From positions 1 to 45,001 of the forward strand of contig CALHPU010000078.1 of the NCBI GenBank assembly GCA_938036435.1: a stretch of 45,001 nucleotides of DNA. Reading direction: 5' to 3'. Made by a program: the position numbers and the translations under genes. Within the stretch, counting starts at the first letter, position 1, and each line of letters begins with the position of its first letter. Below, in pieces: positions 18,342-26,427 of the stretch. The stretch is from an uncultured Pirellulaceae bacterium (lineage in GTDB: Bacteria > Planctomycetota > Planctomycetia > Pirellulales > Pirellulaceae). The notes below the pieces were generated by a model. It searched no databases and was not told the DNA's origin. It saw nothing but the letters and a program-made list of their open reading frames with translations.

Positions 18342-18875
18342 ATGAATACTCAAGAACGTCTTGCGAAACACTTAAGCAAAGAACCACAAATTGCTGATTC
18401 AGCCTACGTCGCTACCGAAGCAACCGTGCTGGGAGATGTGCGAATCGGTGACCATGCCAGCGTTTGGCCGGGTTGCGTACTTCGAGGCGATATTAACTCG
18501 ATCACCATTGGTGATCGCAGCAACGTTCAGGACGGAACGATCGTGCATCTCGCAGACGATTTTGGTGTCGTTGTTGGCAACGATGTAACGATAGGCCACG
18601 CAGCGATCATTCACGCTTGCACGATCGAGGACGAGTGTCTTATCGGTATGGGGGCGACTGTGATGGATGGTGCCGTGATCGGAAAACGGTCAATCGTAGG
18701 CGCTGGCGCGCTGGTGACGCAAGGCACTGTTGTGCCTCCCGGGTCGATGGTGCTGGGTGCTCCCGCAAAAGTCAAAAAGACGCTCTCCAATGAACAGCAG
18801 GCTGGCATGAAGGAGTGGGCGGCCAAGTACGTGATTGTTGCCGCGGCGCACAAGACAAAGTACCAAGCCAGATAG
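18342..18875 (+). CDS. Gamma-carbonic-anhydrase-like hexapeptide-repeat protein
   Basis: A 177-residue left-handed beta-helix protein with repeated [VI]G-type hexapeptides (VLGDVRIGDHASVWPGCVLRG, ITIGDRSNVQDG, VVGNDVTIGHAA). The three zinc-ligand histidines of gamma-class carbonic anhydrases appear conserved at about H69 (TIVHLADD), H86 and H91 (IGHAAIIH). The C-terminus has the usual GAPAKVKK and a terminal helix. Homologues (YrdA/PaaY/CaiE-like) include real anhydrases and proteins of uncertain activity. It starts 18 bases after rsmA and appears to be the last gene of the operon. Confidence 0.88.
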   Translation: MNTQERLAKHLSKEPQIADSAYVATEATVLGDVRIGDHASVWPGCVLRGDINSITIGDRSNVQDGTIVHLADDFGVVVGNDVTIGHAAIIHACTIEDECLIGMGATVMDGAVIGKRSIVGAGALVTQGTVVPPGSMVLGAPAKVKKTLSNEQQAGMKEWAAKYVIVAAAHKTKYQAR

Positions 18876-19116
18876 TCGTAGATAGTCGCCGTCCGCTCCG
18901 CGGTCATGGCGCAGGCAGTTTTCCATCGCTCTACGGCCAAGTACGTTTCCCATCTTTAAGCTACCGACGGGAGTCCCGTGGTTGATTGAAGGTAAACAAG
19001 TAGGTCGCAGACTCCTCTTCTCTCTAGCGGGTTTAGTGTAACTTCCAAGATCCTGACAGAAAGCGTCTCTGAGAACCTCGTAGGATGCTAGATAAAGGCC
19101 GTGCTAGATCCAGTTG

Positions 19117-20268
19117 CTATCGAAAGTTCCACTGGCCAAAGCCGGGGAAGAATTTTCGAAGGACCGACTTGGCCAGTGGCTTCATCGGGATTTCTTTCAG
19201 TTTGTTACGAACGACGTATCGCATTCGGGCTAATCTCAGCTCGACGGGATTAAAGTTCACTTGGCCGTTTAAGACTTGTGTGTTGCTGTTGCTAAACTTA
19301 AATTTCCAAGGGTCATCACCGTAGCCGAGATCAAGTTTCTCTATGCCGCGCTGACAACACTCTTGGGCGACCCGCATCATCATCTCAGTGCCGGGTGAAT
19401 AGCGCGCGTATTGGTGATCGAAAATTGGGAACCAGTAGTGAAGTGTTTTGTCAGTAAGCATGCCGAAGTGGACGCAGACCAATTCGTCTCCAGCCCACAT
19501 GGCTTGCAAAATGCCTCGAAAGTTTGGCTGTTTGACATTCTGAAGTTCTCGCAATAAATCGGCCGCCCATGGCACCGAAAGAATATCAAACGTGTTGGTG
19601 CGTTGGTACTTGCCGCTTTTTAGTTCAATCAACCTTTCGAGCGTATCGCCTTGATGAGAATCGAACTCAAAGCGAATCGGGCCTAGGGCTTTCTCTAGAT
19701 TCCTAGTCTTTTGTCCCTGACGCTTTACGGTTGAACTGTGCTTTCGAACCCACTTACGGTAGCTCTCCCAACCTATCGACAGATCCAAGTGATGGGCGCG
19801 AACCGCGCGAAACGCATAGGGCTGGAAGGCTTCTGATTCTTCTGGCATCGCGTGGAAAGCGTACGAGTTGATGTCACAAGTTTGAAACAACTTCTTAAAA
19901 TGGGACTCGACGTCATTGATATTGCCAATGATGCCCTGGTAATCATTTAAGCGCCCACCGGCAGGCACTGCGTGTCGGCTACTGTTTAGTTGAAAAGGAA
20001 GGAAGCCGACGATCACATCGTCTTCAAGAAACATCGCGACCTTTACATCATCACGTACTTTTGAGACCGCTTTGACAAAATTGATGTCAAAATAGGGACT
20101 TGAAAGATGGTCGTTGGACAGACGAAGTGAATTCCAGCGATCGGCCAGTTCTCCACATAGTTCGTCAGTGGAGACGAGTTGAACGTCAATCACGGGATCT
20201 TTGACTTGCGTAACTGTTGCCGTTGAGGCAGAGGCGATGGTGGCTGGCGTGGCCATTTGTCCTGACAT
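19117..20268 (-). CDS. GNAT/FemAB-type acetyltransferase (CelD/BcsL-like)
   Basis: The 383-residue protein looks like the acetyltransferase family linked to exopolysaccharide and cellulose gene clusters. Characteristic parts are WNSLRLSNDHLSSPYFDINF near the N-terminus, VAMFLEDDVIVGFLPFQL, and in the C-terminal GNAT half MWAGDELVCVHFGML, HYWFPIFD and ARYSPGTEMMMRVAQEC followed by LDLGYGDDPWKFKFS. The predicted role is acyl transfer to a polysaccharide, lipid or amino acid at the cytoplasmic side of the membrane; the substrate is unknown. It is a monocistronic gene convergent with the ribE operon. Confidence 0.82.
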   Translation of the reverse strand: MSGQMATPATIASASTATVTQVKDPVIDVQLVSTDELCGELADRWNSLRLSNDHLSSPYFDINFVKAVSKVRDDVKVAMFLEDDVIVGFLPFQLNSSRHAVPAGGRLNDYQGIIGNINDVESHFKKLFQTCDINSYAFHAMPEESEAFQPYAFRAVRAHHLDLSIGWESYRKWVRKHSSTVKRQGQKTRNLEKALGPIRFEFDSHQGDTLERLIELKSGKYQRTNTFDILSVPWAADLLRELQNVKQPNFRGILQAMWAGDELVCVHFGMLTDKTLHYWFPIFDHQYARYSPGTEMMMRVAQECCQRGIEKLDLGYGDDPWKFKFSNSNTQVLNGQVNFNPVELRLARMRYVVRNKLKEIPMKPLAKSVLRKFFPGFGQWNFR

Positions 20269-20588
20269 AATATCTGAGTTGGCTTGGAAGAATTACGGAA
20301 AGATCTCAAACCAGTATGGTGAGAAAGGTAACATTCTACTCGAAATTAAGTGAGATTATGCTTGATGTTAGCAAATTTTTAGCAGTGTAACGTGCGAACC
20401 GATCTTTCGGATGGTGCTGAATGTTCGGCCGCTAAATCAAGTCAAATTCTTAAATTCTCGCCTTCATGTGAAACGAAATGCCCACATTGGCTTTCAAAGG
20501 TGTTGAAGGCATCTTTCTCTGGCGGTAACTCGCTGCTCAAGCATTCTATGGTTAAGGTTGATGCTGGACGCTTGGACGCGGTATCTCG
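20269..20588. other. Intergenic region between acetyltransferase and dnaB
   Basis: These 320 bases probably carry the acetyltransferase promoter and the dnaB 3' end. No strong terminator hairpin, repeat or small gene was found. A 66-codon plus-strand frame at 20392 shows no family features or Shine-Dalgarno and is not supported. Confidence 0.35.
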
Positions 20589-22055
20589 CTAGAATGACGC
20601 CGCTGGCAGTTCGTCGAACTCGCTGTAACGATCGGGCGCTTTATTTGAGAAACGCGTGAATTTGCCTTCCCAATGAAGATCAACGTCGCCTGTCGGACCG
20701 TTTCTTTGTTTTTCGATGATAATCACGGCCTCGTTGGCTTTCTCCGCCTCTTCGTCGGTCCCCTTGAGGTAGTAACTGTCGCGATGGACGAACATCACGA
20801 CGTCAGCGTCCTGTTCGATCGCCCCCGATTCACGCAGGTGGCTAAGTTTCGGCCGGTTACTTCCACCGGAGTTTTCCGTTTGACGGTTCAATTGTGAAAG
20901 GCATAGAACAGGTACTTTCAACTCACGCGAGAGCCCTTTAAGGCGACGAGCCATTTTTGAGACCTGTTCCTGCCGTGGATCAGATGCCATGTCGGGTTGA
21001 ATCAGTTGAAGGTAGTCAATCACGATTAGTCCCAACGACCCTTCTCTTCGAATGATGCGCCGCGCGGCACCGGCTATTTCAGATACATTGCGGGTGGGAG
21101 AATCATCAATAAACAGCGGGCACGTACTGAGGTCATTGGCAGTTTTCACCAAACGCTGTTGGTCTTCTTTTCCCAGCGTACCGTTTCTTAGGCGATGTCC
21201 GTCTACTTTGGCGCAGCTACACAGCATGCGTTCGATCAATTCGATCGCGCCCATTTCGAGGCTGACGAAGAGACACGGTGCACCAGATTTGATCACGACG
21301 TTTTCCGCGATGTTCATCGCGAAAGCCGTTTTGCCCATCGAAGGTCGAGCCGCCAGAATAATCAATTCGGAGGCGTGCAGTCCACCGGTTTTTTTGTCCA
21401 GATCGGTGAAGCCTGATTCGACTGTGCCCTCTTGGGGTTCACCGCTGAGTCTCGCCTCCATGCGGTCCATGGCGCGGCTGAGGACTTCGTCCATTTGATT
21501 CAGATTGCTGCTTTGGCGAGTTTCACGAATCGCGAAGATCTGTTGCTCTGCTTGGTTGAGCAGGTCTTCGGATTCGGCGTCCGGGCGGTACGCATCGTTG
21601 AGTAGATCAGAGCATGTCACGATCAAATTCCGCGCGGTTGATTTTTTACGCACGATTCCAGCGTAATAATTAACGTGCGCCGCGTTGGGCACGGAAGTGA
21701 AAATTTCGGCAAGTCCGGCCGAACCGCCAACCAATTCAAAATCGTTGGCGGAGATCAATCGCTCGCGTAGGAGCAGCATGTCGATTTTTTTTCCCCCGCC
21801 GTGCATATCCATGATGTGCTGAAAAAGCTTGGCGTGGGCTTCGTCGTAGAAGTCTTCGGCTCTCAGCACATTGACAACGTCGTCGCACGTGTCTGGCATT
21901 AGCAGCATGCTGCCCAGGACGCCTTTCTCGGCGGCAAGATTGAACGGGACTTCGCGATCGACAAGCGGATCGTTGTTGTGCTTCCTGTCGCGTCTTCGTC
22001 TGCTGTTCTTTTTCCGACTAGTGGTGTCGTCTGGGAAAAAGTTTTGTTCGTCCAT
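20589..22055 (-). CDS. dnaB: Replicative DNA helicase DnaB
   Basis: DnaB is the hexameric 5'-3' helicase at the replication fork. The 488-residue protein has the N-terminal DnaB domain (VPFNLAAEKGVLGSMLL, about 36-52) and the RecA-like core with Walker A ARPSMGKT (236-243), Walker B IDYLQL (346-351) and CLSQLNR. The arginine finger region is near the C-terminus. About 30 polar residues at the N-terminus (RKKNSRRRRDRKHNN) form an extension. GGAG lies 11 bases before the ATG. It follows the rplI terminator by about 240 bases, so it is likely transcribed from its own promoter or by read-through. Confidence 0.97.
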   Translation of the reverse strand: MDEQNFFPDDTTSRKKNSRRRRDRKHNNDPLVDREVPFNLAAEKGVLGSMLLMPDTCDDVVNVLRAEDFYDEAHAKLFQHIMDMHGGGKKIDMLLLRERLISANDFELVGGSAGLAEIFTSVPNAAHVNYYAGIVRKKSTARNLIVTCSDLLNDAYRPDAESEDLLNQAEQQIFAIRETRQSSNLNQMDEVLSRAMDRMEARLSGEPQEGTVESGFTDLDKKTGGLHASELIILAARPSMGKTAFAMNIAENVVIKSGAPCLFVSLEMGAIELIERMLCSCAKVDGHRLRNGTLGKEDQQRLVKTANDLSTCPLFIDDSPTRNVSEIAGAARRIIRREGSLGLIVIDYLQLIQPDMASDPRQEQVSKMARRLKGLSRELKVPVLCLSQLNRQTENSGGSNRPKLSHLRESGAIEQDADVVMFVHRDSYYLKGTDEEAEKANEAVIIIEKQRNGPTGDVDLHWEGKFTRFSNKAPDRYSEFDELPAASF

Positions 22056-22293
22056 CGGTTAAATCACTCCGTTGCTTGTTCAGGGACCGATCGTCGTAGC
22101 CGAAGTCGTGAGACTTTGGATGGGTTGAATGCAGATGTTCGATCTCTTGCGAGATAGGCTACGAGACGCGTTTCGTCGTTCGGGCCGGGAGTCTCCAATG
22201 ATACCGGGAAAAACGCTCTTTGGCGAAAGGCTAAAAGCGAATCCGCTGAAAATATCTACCTATCGAGTTGCAGAATCTATTTGCATAAACCAC

Positions 22294-22320
22294 AAAAAAA
22301 GCCGGTCCTCAAGACCGGCT
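22294..22320 (-). terminator. Rho-independent terminator after rplI
   Basis: On the minus strand AGCCGGTC and GACCGGCT form a perfect 8-bp stem (22320-22313 with 22307-22300) around a 5-base loop, followed by seven T (22300-22294). It is 35 bases past the rplI stop and separates the ribosomal operon from dnaB. Confidence 0.93.
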
Positions 22321-22354
22321 GTATCCTCGTCAAATTTTGACGTCGCTGTTTCGC

Positions 22355-22891
22355 TTACGAGTCGGCATCGACTGGTGGAACGACCCAAACTTTCATTTCT
22401 GGTTCGATATCCTGATGCAGGTGAACTTTCACTGTGTATAGCCCAAGTTCCTTGAGCACACCTTCAAGGCGGATCTGATCGTTAGTAAGCGTGATGTCGT
22501 TTTGCTTGAGTGCGGCAACGATCTCGGGAGCCGCGACGCTTCCGTAAAGGTGACCTTCTTCGTTGGCGTTGGCCTCGATGGTAATGCTTTGCTTGGCAAT
22601 TACTTTGGCCAGATCCTTCAGATCCTTTAATCGTCCTTGCTCAATCTCTTGTAACTTCGCACGATGCTTGTCCACCATACGTTTGTGGTGGTCACTCGCG
22701 ATCGTAGCTAAACCTTGTGGCAGCAAATAGTTATTAGCGTAGCCAGTTTTTACTTCAACGACTTCGCCCTGCTTGCCAAGGTGATCGACGGACTGAATCA
22801 ACAACAGCTCGACACCGCCGTTGGCTCCACGTGGTAGTCGCTCGAAGCGGCTTTTTCTACGCTTCTGCTTTTTCATCTTTGTACTTGGCAT
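22355..22891 (-). CDS. rplI: Large-subunit ribosomal protein bL9
   Basis: bL9 binds 23S rRNA near the L1 stalk. The family opening is seen at VELLLIQSVDHLGKQGEVVEVK, with the connecting motif GYANNYLLPQGLA and the C-terminal domain (EEGHLYGSVAAPEI). It is 178 residues long, longer than the usual 150, because of a basic N-terminal extension of about 27 residues (KMKKQKRRKSRFERLPRG). The extension appears real, since the ATG at 22891 is preceded by GAGAG at good spacing. It is last in the rplY-pth-rpsF-ssb-rplI cluster. Confidence 0.96.
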   Translation of the reverse strand: MPSTKMKKQKRRKSRFERLPRGANGGVELLLIQSVDHLGKQGEVVEVKTGYANNYLLPQGLATIASDHHKRMVDKHRAKLQEIEQGRLKDLKDLAKVIAKQSITIEANANEEGHLYGSVAAPEIVAALKQNDITLTNDQIRLEGVLKELGLYTVKVHLHQDIEPEMKVWVVPPVDADS

Positions 22892-22968
22892 TGTAATCTC
22901 TCTACTTTGGTGTCACGTCGTGACAAACTGGTTAATGATTTGTTGTGTTGGAGAGCGGTTCTTGTTTC

Positions 22969-23418
22969 TTAAAACGGAACTTCGTCTTCCGGTGGTGGCC
23001 CTTGGGCCGATTGTGTTTGGGCCGCTGGCTGTTGGGTTTGCGGCCGTTGATGGGGCGCAGATGCGGAAGAAGGATTGCCGCCCTGCCCTCCACCTTTGGA
23101 GCCCAGCATCTGCATCCTGTCACAGATGACTTTAACTTTGGAACGCTTCTGCCCGTCCTGTTCCCATTTCTCCTGCCGCAGTCGACCTTCGACCAAGACG
23201 TTGGAACCTTTGGACAGGTACTCCGCGGCGACTTCTGCTGTCCGTCCCCACATGGTTACGTCGAAGAAATTTGCTTCATCGACCCACTGGTCATTTCGTT
23301 TGATTCGTTCATTGACGGCCAACGTTATGTCGGTCACCGCGGTTCCCGATGGGATGTACCGTAGTTCGACATCGCGTGTCAAATTTCCAACAATAATGAC
23401 TCGGTTGTAACTGGCCAT
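22969..23418 (-). CDS. ssb: Single-stranded DNA-binding protein
   Basis: SSB coats single-stranded DNA in replication, recombination and repair. The 149-residue protein shows the OB-fold opening [17 protein letters not shown], then [19 protein letters not shown] and [10 protein letters not shown] Gln/Pro/Gly/Ala-rich disordered tail follows, ending in the acidic tip DEVPF, the partner-binding peptide equivalent to DDDIPF. GGAG lies 7 bases before the ATG. It sits between rpsF and rplI as in most bacteria, but rpsR is absent. Confidence 0.97.
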   Translation of the reverse strand: MASYNRVIIVGNLTRDVELRYIPSGTAVTDITLAVNERIKRNDQWVDEANFFDVTMWGRTAEVAAEYLSKGSNVLVEGRLRQEKWEQDGQKRSKVKVICDRMQMLGSKGGGQGGNPSSASAPHQRPQTQQPAAQTQSAQGPPPEDEVPF

Positions 23419-23543
23419 GAGTAATCTCCGAACAGATCAAAAAGGGATGAAAGCTCAGACAGAATAATGCCTGTCAGTTGCCAACATCTTACCACGAGCA
23501 ATGACACGTTTGGTCATGATCGAGCTGATCGCTGTAAAATTTC

Positions 23544-23948
23544 CTAGCTGGCTGTGGCAGGTGCTGGAGTTGCGTCGCCTTCGGCCTTTTCGCCCTCAGC
23601 AGGAGCTTCCGCAACTGTTTCCCCTTTGGCAAGGGCAACCATTGTGTCGACCAATCGCGGATCAATTTTGACCGCAAGATGGCGTAAAACGCCGTCATTC
23701 AACTGAACCGTGCGATTAAGCTTGGCTACGCTGAGCGAATCGATTTCCGCATAAGTCAGCCAGTAGGCGCCTTTGCGTTGGCCGTTGATTGGGTAGGCGA
23801 GCTTTTGCTCATTCCACAGACGGCTGGCTAGAATTTTGCCATCGACGCCCTTGATCATTTCTTCAACGTTCTTCGCCACACCTGCGGGATTCTTCGCGTA
23901 GGTGTTAGCGTTGAAGATGAACATGCATTCGTAAACGTTTTTTGCCAC
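23544..23948 (-). CDS. rpsF: Small-subunit ribosomal protein bS6
   Basis: bS6 sits on the 30S platform and normally pairs with bS18. The 134-residue protein has the expected YECMFIFNA first strand, the helix before VDGKILASRLW, KLAYPINGQRKGAYWLTYAEI and the RTVQLNDGVLRHLAVKID segment. The C-terminal 25 residues are an Ala/Glu/Pro-rich tail beyond the core. The start is GTG at 23948, with AAGGAA about 8 bases upstream. The gene follows pth by 32 bases and precedes ssb by 125 bases. Confidence 0.95.
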   Translation of the reverse strand: MAKNVYECMFIFNANTYAKNPAGVAKNVEEMIKGVDGKILASRLWNEQKLAYPINGQRKGAYWLTYAEIDSLSVAKLNRTVQLNDGVLRHLAVKIDPRLVDTMVALAKGETVAEAPAEGEKAEGDATPAPATAS

Positions 23949-23980
23949 GTTCCGATTTCCTTGTAATTCGACTCTAAAAT

Positions 23981-24676
23981 TTAATTTGTATCAGGCTCAG
24001 TCTCTAAGGACGTTGCACTTTGTTCGCCGGTCCGATCGTAACTTGTCCGATCTTTCCTTTTGTCATCTGCTTTCTCTGTCTTTGTCTCAGCCCTTTTTTT
24101 GGCTTTGGTGGGGTCGGCGTTGAAGCGGTTCATCACTTTTTGAACTCCTTCACTGACCCACGCCTCTACAGCATTTGCTGAAGTGGCAATCGCCGCGTCA
24201 ACCAACGCTCGTTCCGAGGAATCAAATTTCCCCAGAACATAGTCGGCCGTATCCCACCGAGGTGGAGGTTTACCGATGCCTACTCGCAAGCGAGCAAAAT
24301 CGGGTGAACCGAGCCGGTTAATAATGTCTTTTATTCCGTTTTGCCCGCCGGCTGAGCCACGGGCGCGAACGCGAATTCTGCCGGGGGCCAAATTCAGGTC
24401 GTCACAGATCACCAACAGATCGTTCTGTGCCGAAACCTTGTAAAAACCCACCGCCGCCTGAACTGCTTTGCCGCTGAGATTCATATAAGTCAGCGGCGAA
24501 ATTAACAGGCATTTCTCAGTTCCAATCCGAATCTCTGCGACCTCGGAATCGAACTGTGCTTTTGGCCGATCGGTTAAATGCCGCTTGGCCAATTCGGCGA
24601 TCACATCGAATCCGATGTTATGCCGAGTGTCTTTGTACTTGGAACCCGGGTTCCCCAATCCAACGATGATTTTCAT
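23981..24676 (-). CDS. pth: Peptidyl-tRNA hydrolase
   Basis: Pth releases tRNA from drop-off peptidyl-tRNA. The conserved start MKIIVGLGNPG fixes the ATG at 24676, with AGGAGG 12 bases before it; an in-frame GTG at 24685 would add three residues but lies only 3 bases from that Shine-Dalgarno. N9 and H19 (TRHNIGF) are catalytic, as are N in PLTYMNLSG and D in VICDDLNL; GSAGGQNGIKDI is also present. At 231 residues it is longer than typical (about 190), owing to a Lys/Asp/Glu-rich C-terminal tail. It lies between rplY and rpsF. Confidence 0.95.
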   Translation of the reverse strand: MKIIVGLGNPGSKYKDTRHNIGFDVIAELAKRHLTDRPKAQFDSEVAEIRIGTEKCLLISPLTYMNLSGKAVQAAVGFYKVSAQNDLLVICDDLNLAPGRIRVRARGSAGGQNGIKDIINRLGSPDFARLRVGIGKPPPRWDTADYVLGKFDSSERALVDAAIATSANAVEAWVSEGVQKVMNRFNADPTKAKKRAETKTEKADDKRKDRTSYDRTGEQSATSLETEPDTN

Positions 24677-24711
24677 GGGGAGCACAAGCCTCCTGTGTGC
24701 ATCGTGTAAGT

Positions 24712-25335
24712 CTAAGCGTCGCCTTCTGTAGAAGCCGCCGCTTCACCGTCACCTTCGCTCTCAGCCGCATCATCGTCATCGGCAGAGGCACCCTTGGTCG
24801 AAGGTTCGGCACATGTCAGAATCGTATCATCCGGGTTTCCGGTAAGTTCCGCACCTGCAGGCAATACGATTGAGCTAGCCGACACGGTGTCGTCCAGCTG
24901 TACTTCGCCGACTTCAACCACTAGTTGATCGGGAACCAAATTCGCGGGACAGAGGATCGTGATTTGCTTCTGCAGCAAATTAACGACGCCGCCATCCTTC
25001 TCACCGGGACATTCCCCGTGCAGCTGAAGCTGAACATCGACTTCTACTTTTTCATTTTCGTCAATTCGAGCGAGGTCCAGATGGAGGACCGTATCGCCGA
25101 AAGCGTCCCATTGGACTTCTTTGATTTGAGCACTTCCTGACGCATCGCCAGAAAGTTTGACAATCGCCGATCCGGCTTCAACGACCTTGAAGATCTCTTT
25201 GGCCGGAGCCGTCAACAGAACGGTTCCCTCGCCGTGACCGTACATGACTGCTGGAACCAGGCCCGTTTGTCGCAGCCGTTTCATCCGCAGCGATCCGGTT
25301 TCAGTTCGTTTTGTTACTGTGATTGTATCTGACAC
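24712..25335 (-). CDS. rplY: Large-subunit ribosomal protein bL25 (CTC type)
   Basis: bL25 binds 5S rRNA. This 207-residue protein is the long, two-domain CTC form: the N-terminal 5S-binding part (LRMKRLRQTGLVPAVMYG, about 16-33) and the C-terminal beta domain (VVNLLQKQITILCPANLVPDQLVVEVGEVQLDD). The tail is acidic (SADDDDAAESEGDGEA). The start is GTG at 25335, with AGAAGG 7 bases upstream. It leads the minus-strand operon, and the 454 bases ahead of it should carry the promoter. The rplY-pth pair is a common arrangement in bacteria. Confidence 0.94.
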   Translation of the reverse strand: MSDTITVTKRTETGSLRMKRLRQTGLVPAVMYGHGEGTVLLTAPAKEIFKVVEAGSAIVKLSGDASGSAQIKEVQWDAFGDTVLHLDLARIDENEKVEVDVQLQLHGECPGEKDGGVVNLLQKQITILCPANLVPDQLVVEVGEVQLDDTVSASSIVLPAGAELTGNPDDTILTCAEPSTKGASADDDDAAESEGDGEAAASTEGDA

Positions 25336-25789
25336 TTCAAAACCTTCTCATCTGTGCTGTTGAGAGTTACTTTATAGGGCGTTTGATGCGCGAGTGTATC
25401 TCAAGCGAACAAACATTTTAATAGGCAGAAATCAATGATTTCGCCCGTTGGACAGCAAACCTTTAGCGTCGGACATCCTGAGGGAGGATGAATGGCGAAA
25501 AATTCCCTGACTTTTGCTTAATTTTGAATTTTGAGATTTTGGCAGAACCATGTTTCTTTACAAGCCCAAGTTCAACGGTTCGGCCTATTTTCGTTGAATT
25601 CTGGCTGGCGAGCTCTGATCGGACTCTCATTTATGGATCCGATTGATCGAGTCGTGGGAAGCTGGGCGAAAATGTGCCGGTTGTTCGAAAAGCCCATGTT
25701 CACCGATCGATGAGTATCCGATACTGAAGCTAAGCAAGTGTTCAAACCACTGTTTTACGTTCATTTAGAAAAACACGATAGGAAACTCG
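25336..25789. other. Intergenic region between rplY and the groES-like gene
   Basis: This 454-base stretch between divergent genes must hold the ribosomal operon promoter and the groES-like promoter. A small hairpin, CATCCT-GAGGG-AGGATG, lies at 25474-25490, followed by an A/T-rich stretch near 25510-25550. No HrcA/CIRCE-type inverted repeat was seen ahead of the chaperonin gene. No RNA gene was recognised, and short frames here look random. Confidence 0.4.
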
Positions 25790-26134
25790 ATGGCGAAAGA
25801 GCCCAAAAGCAGTAAGGCTCGCTCGAAACGGCTGGAATATGTGGAACCCATTGGCCTCCGGGTGTTGGTTCGCAAAGACGAGCCCAAGAAAGAGACCAAA
25901 GGAGGGATCGCATTACCAGATACAGCCGAGATCCCGACGATCACGGGGCGGATCGTAACGATTTCGGCGGCGATTGATCACGACGAAGATCTGCCGCTGA
26001 GGAAATACGACAAGGTTCTGTTTCATCCGGCAAATGCAATTCCGGTCGATTTCGAGTCGGACAATCATCTGTTTGTCGTGCCAGCAGAAGACATCGTGGC
26101 TGTCTTTCGCCACGATGCTCCCGGCAGCGATTAG
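25790..26134 (+). CDS. GroES-like co-chaperonin (divergent)
   Basis: This 114-residue protein matches the Cpn10/GroES fold: IGLRVLVRKDEPKKETKGGIALPDTA contains the start of the barrel and the mobile-loop region, then ITGRIVTIS, DKVLFHPANAIPVDFE, and the closing NHLFVVPAEDIVAVF. A 20-residue basic N-terminus (AKEPKSSKARSKRLEY) extends the family length of about 95. AGGAA is well placed before the ATG. No groEL is adjacent, so it may be an additional co-chaperonin rather than the main groES. Regulation by CIRCE is not seen. Confidence 0.87.
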   Translation: MAKEPKSSKARSKRLEYVEPIGLRVLVRKDEPKKETKGGIALPDTAEIPTITGRIVTISAAIDHDEDLPLRKYDKVLFHPANAIPVDFESDNHLFVVPAEDIVAVFRHDAPGSD

Positions 26135-26170
26135 TGCCGGACTACTTCTTCATCTCGACCCCTGAATCTT

Positions 26171-26320
26171 GGGTGCCATGTTTACGCGGTCTCCGATGCT
26201 TGATTCAATCGTGCTGCCGGACACATGCTCACGCCAATTAGCCGCAGCCCAATCTATCGCGTAAGCATGCCCGCAATGGTTTGCAGCGTTCTTCTCGCTA
26301 GGGCGTGAATCATGGCACCC
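26171..26320. repeat. Inverted-repeat element between convergent genes (150 bp)
   Basis: GGGTGCCATG at 26171-26180 is a perfect reverse complement of CATGGCACCC at 26311-26320. Inner pairs exist too: GTGCCATGTTTACGCG (26173-26188) also matches the reversed CGCGTAAGCATGCCCG near 26259-26274 with few mismatches, and TGATTCA pairs with TGAATCA at 26306-26312. The region is non-coding and lies between the ends of the GroES-like gene (plus) and the DUF455 gene (minus). It may be a small mobile or REP-like element or a structured bidirectional terminator. Confidence 0.6.
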
Positions 26321-26427
26321 GGCCACGTGTGTTCGCGAGGCTCTTTTTTGGCTGCTAGGTAGGCGTAGAATCTATGCAGATATTGGCTAGGGGCACCCAC
26401 TTTTATTTATGAGCCGTGTTCCAGCGG

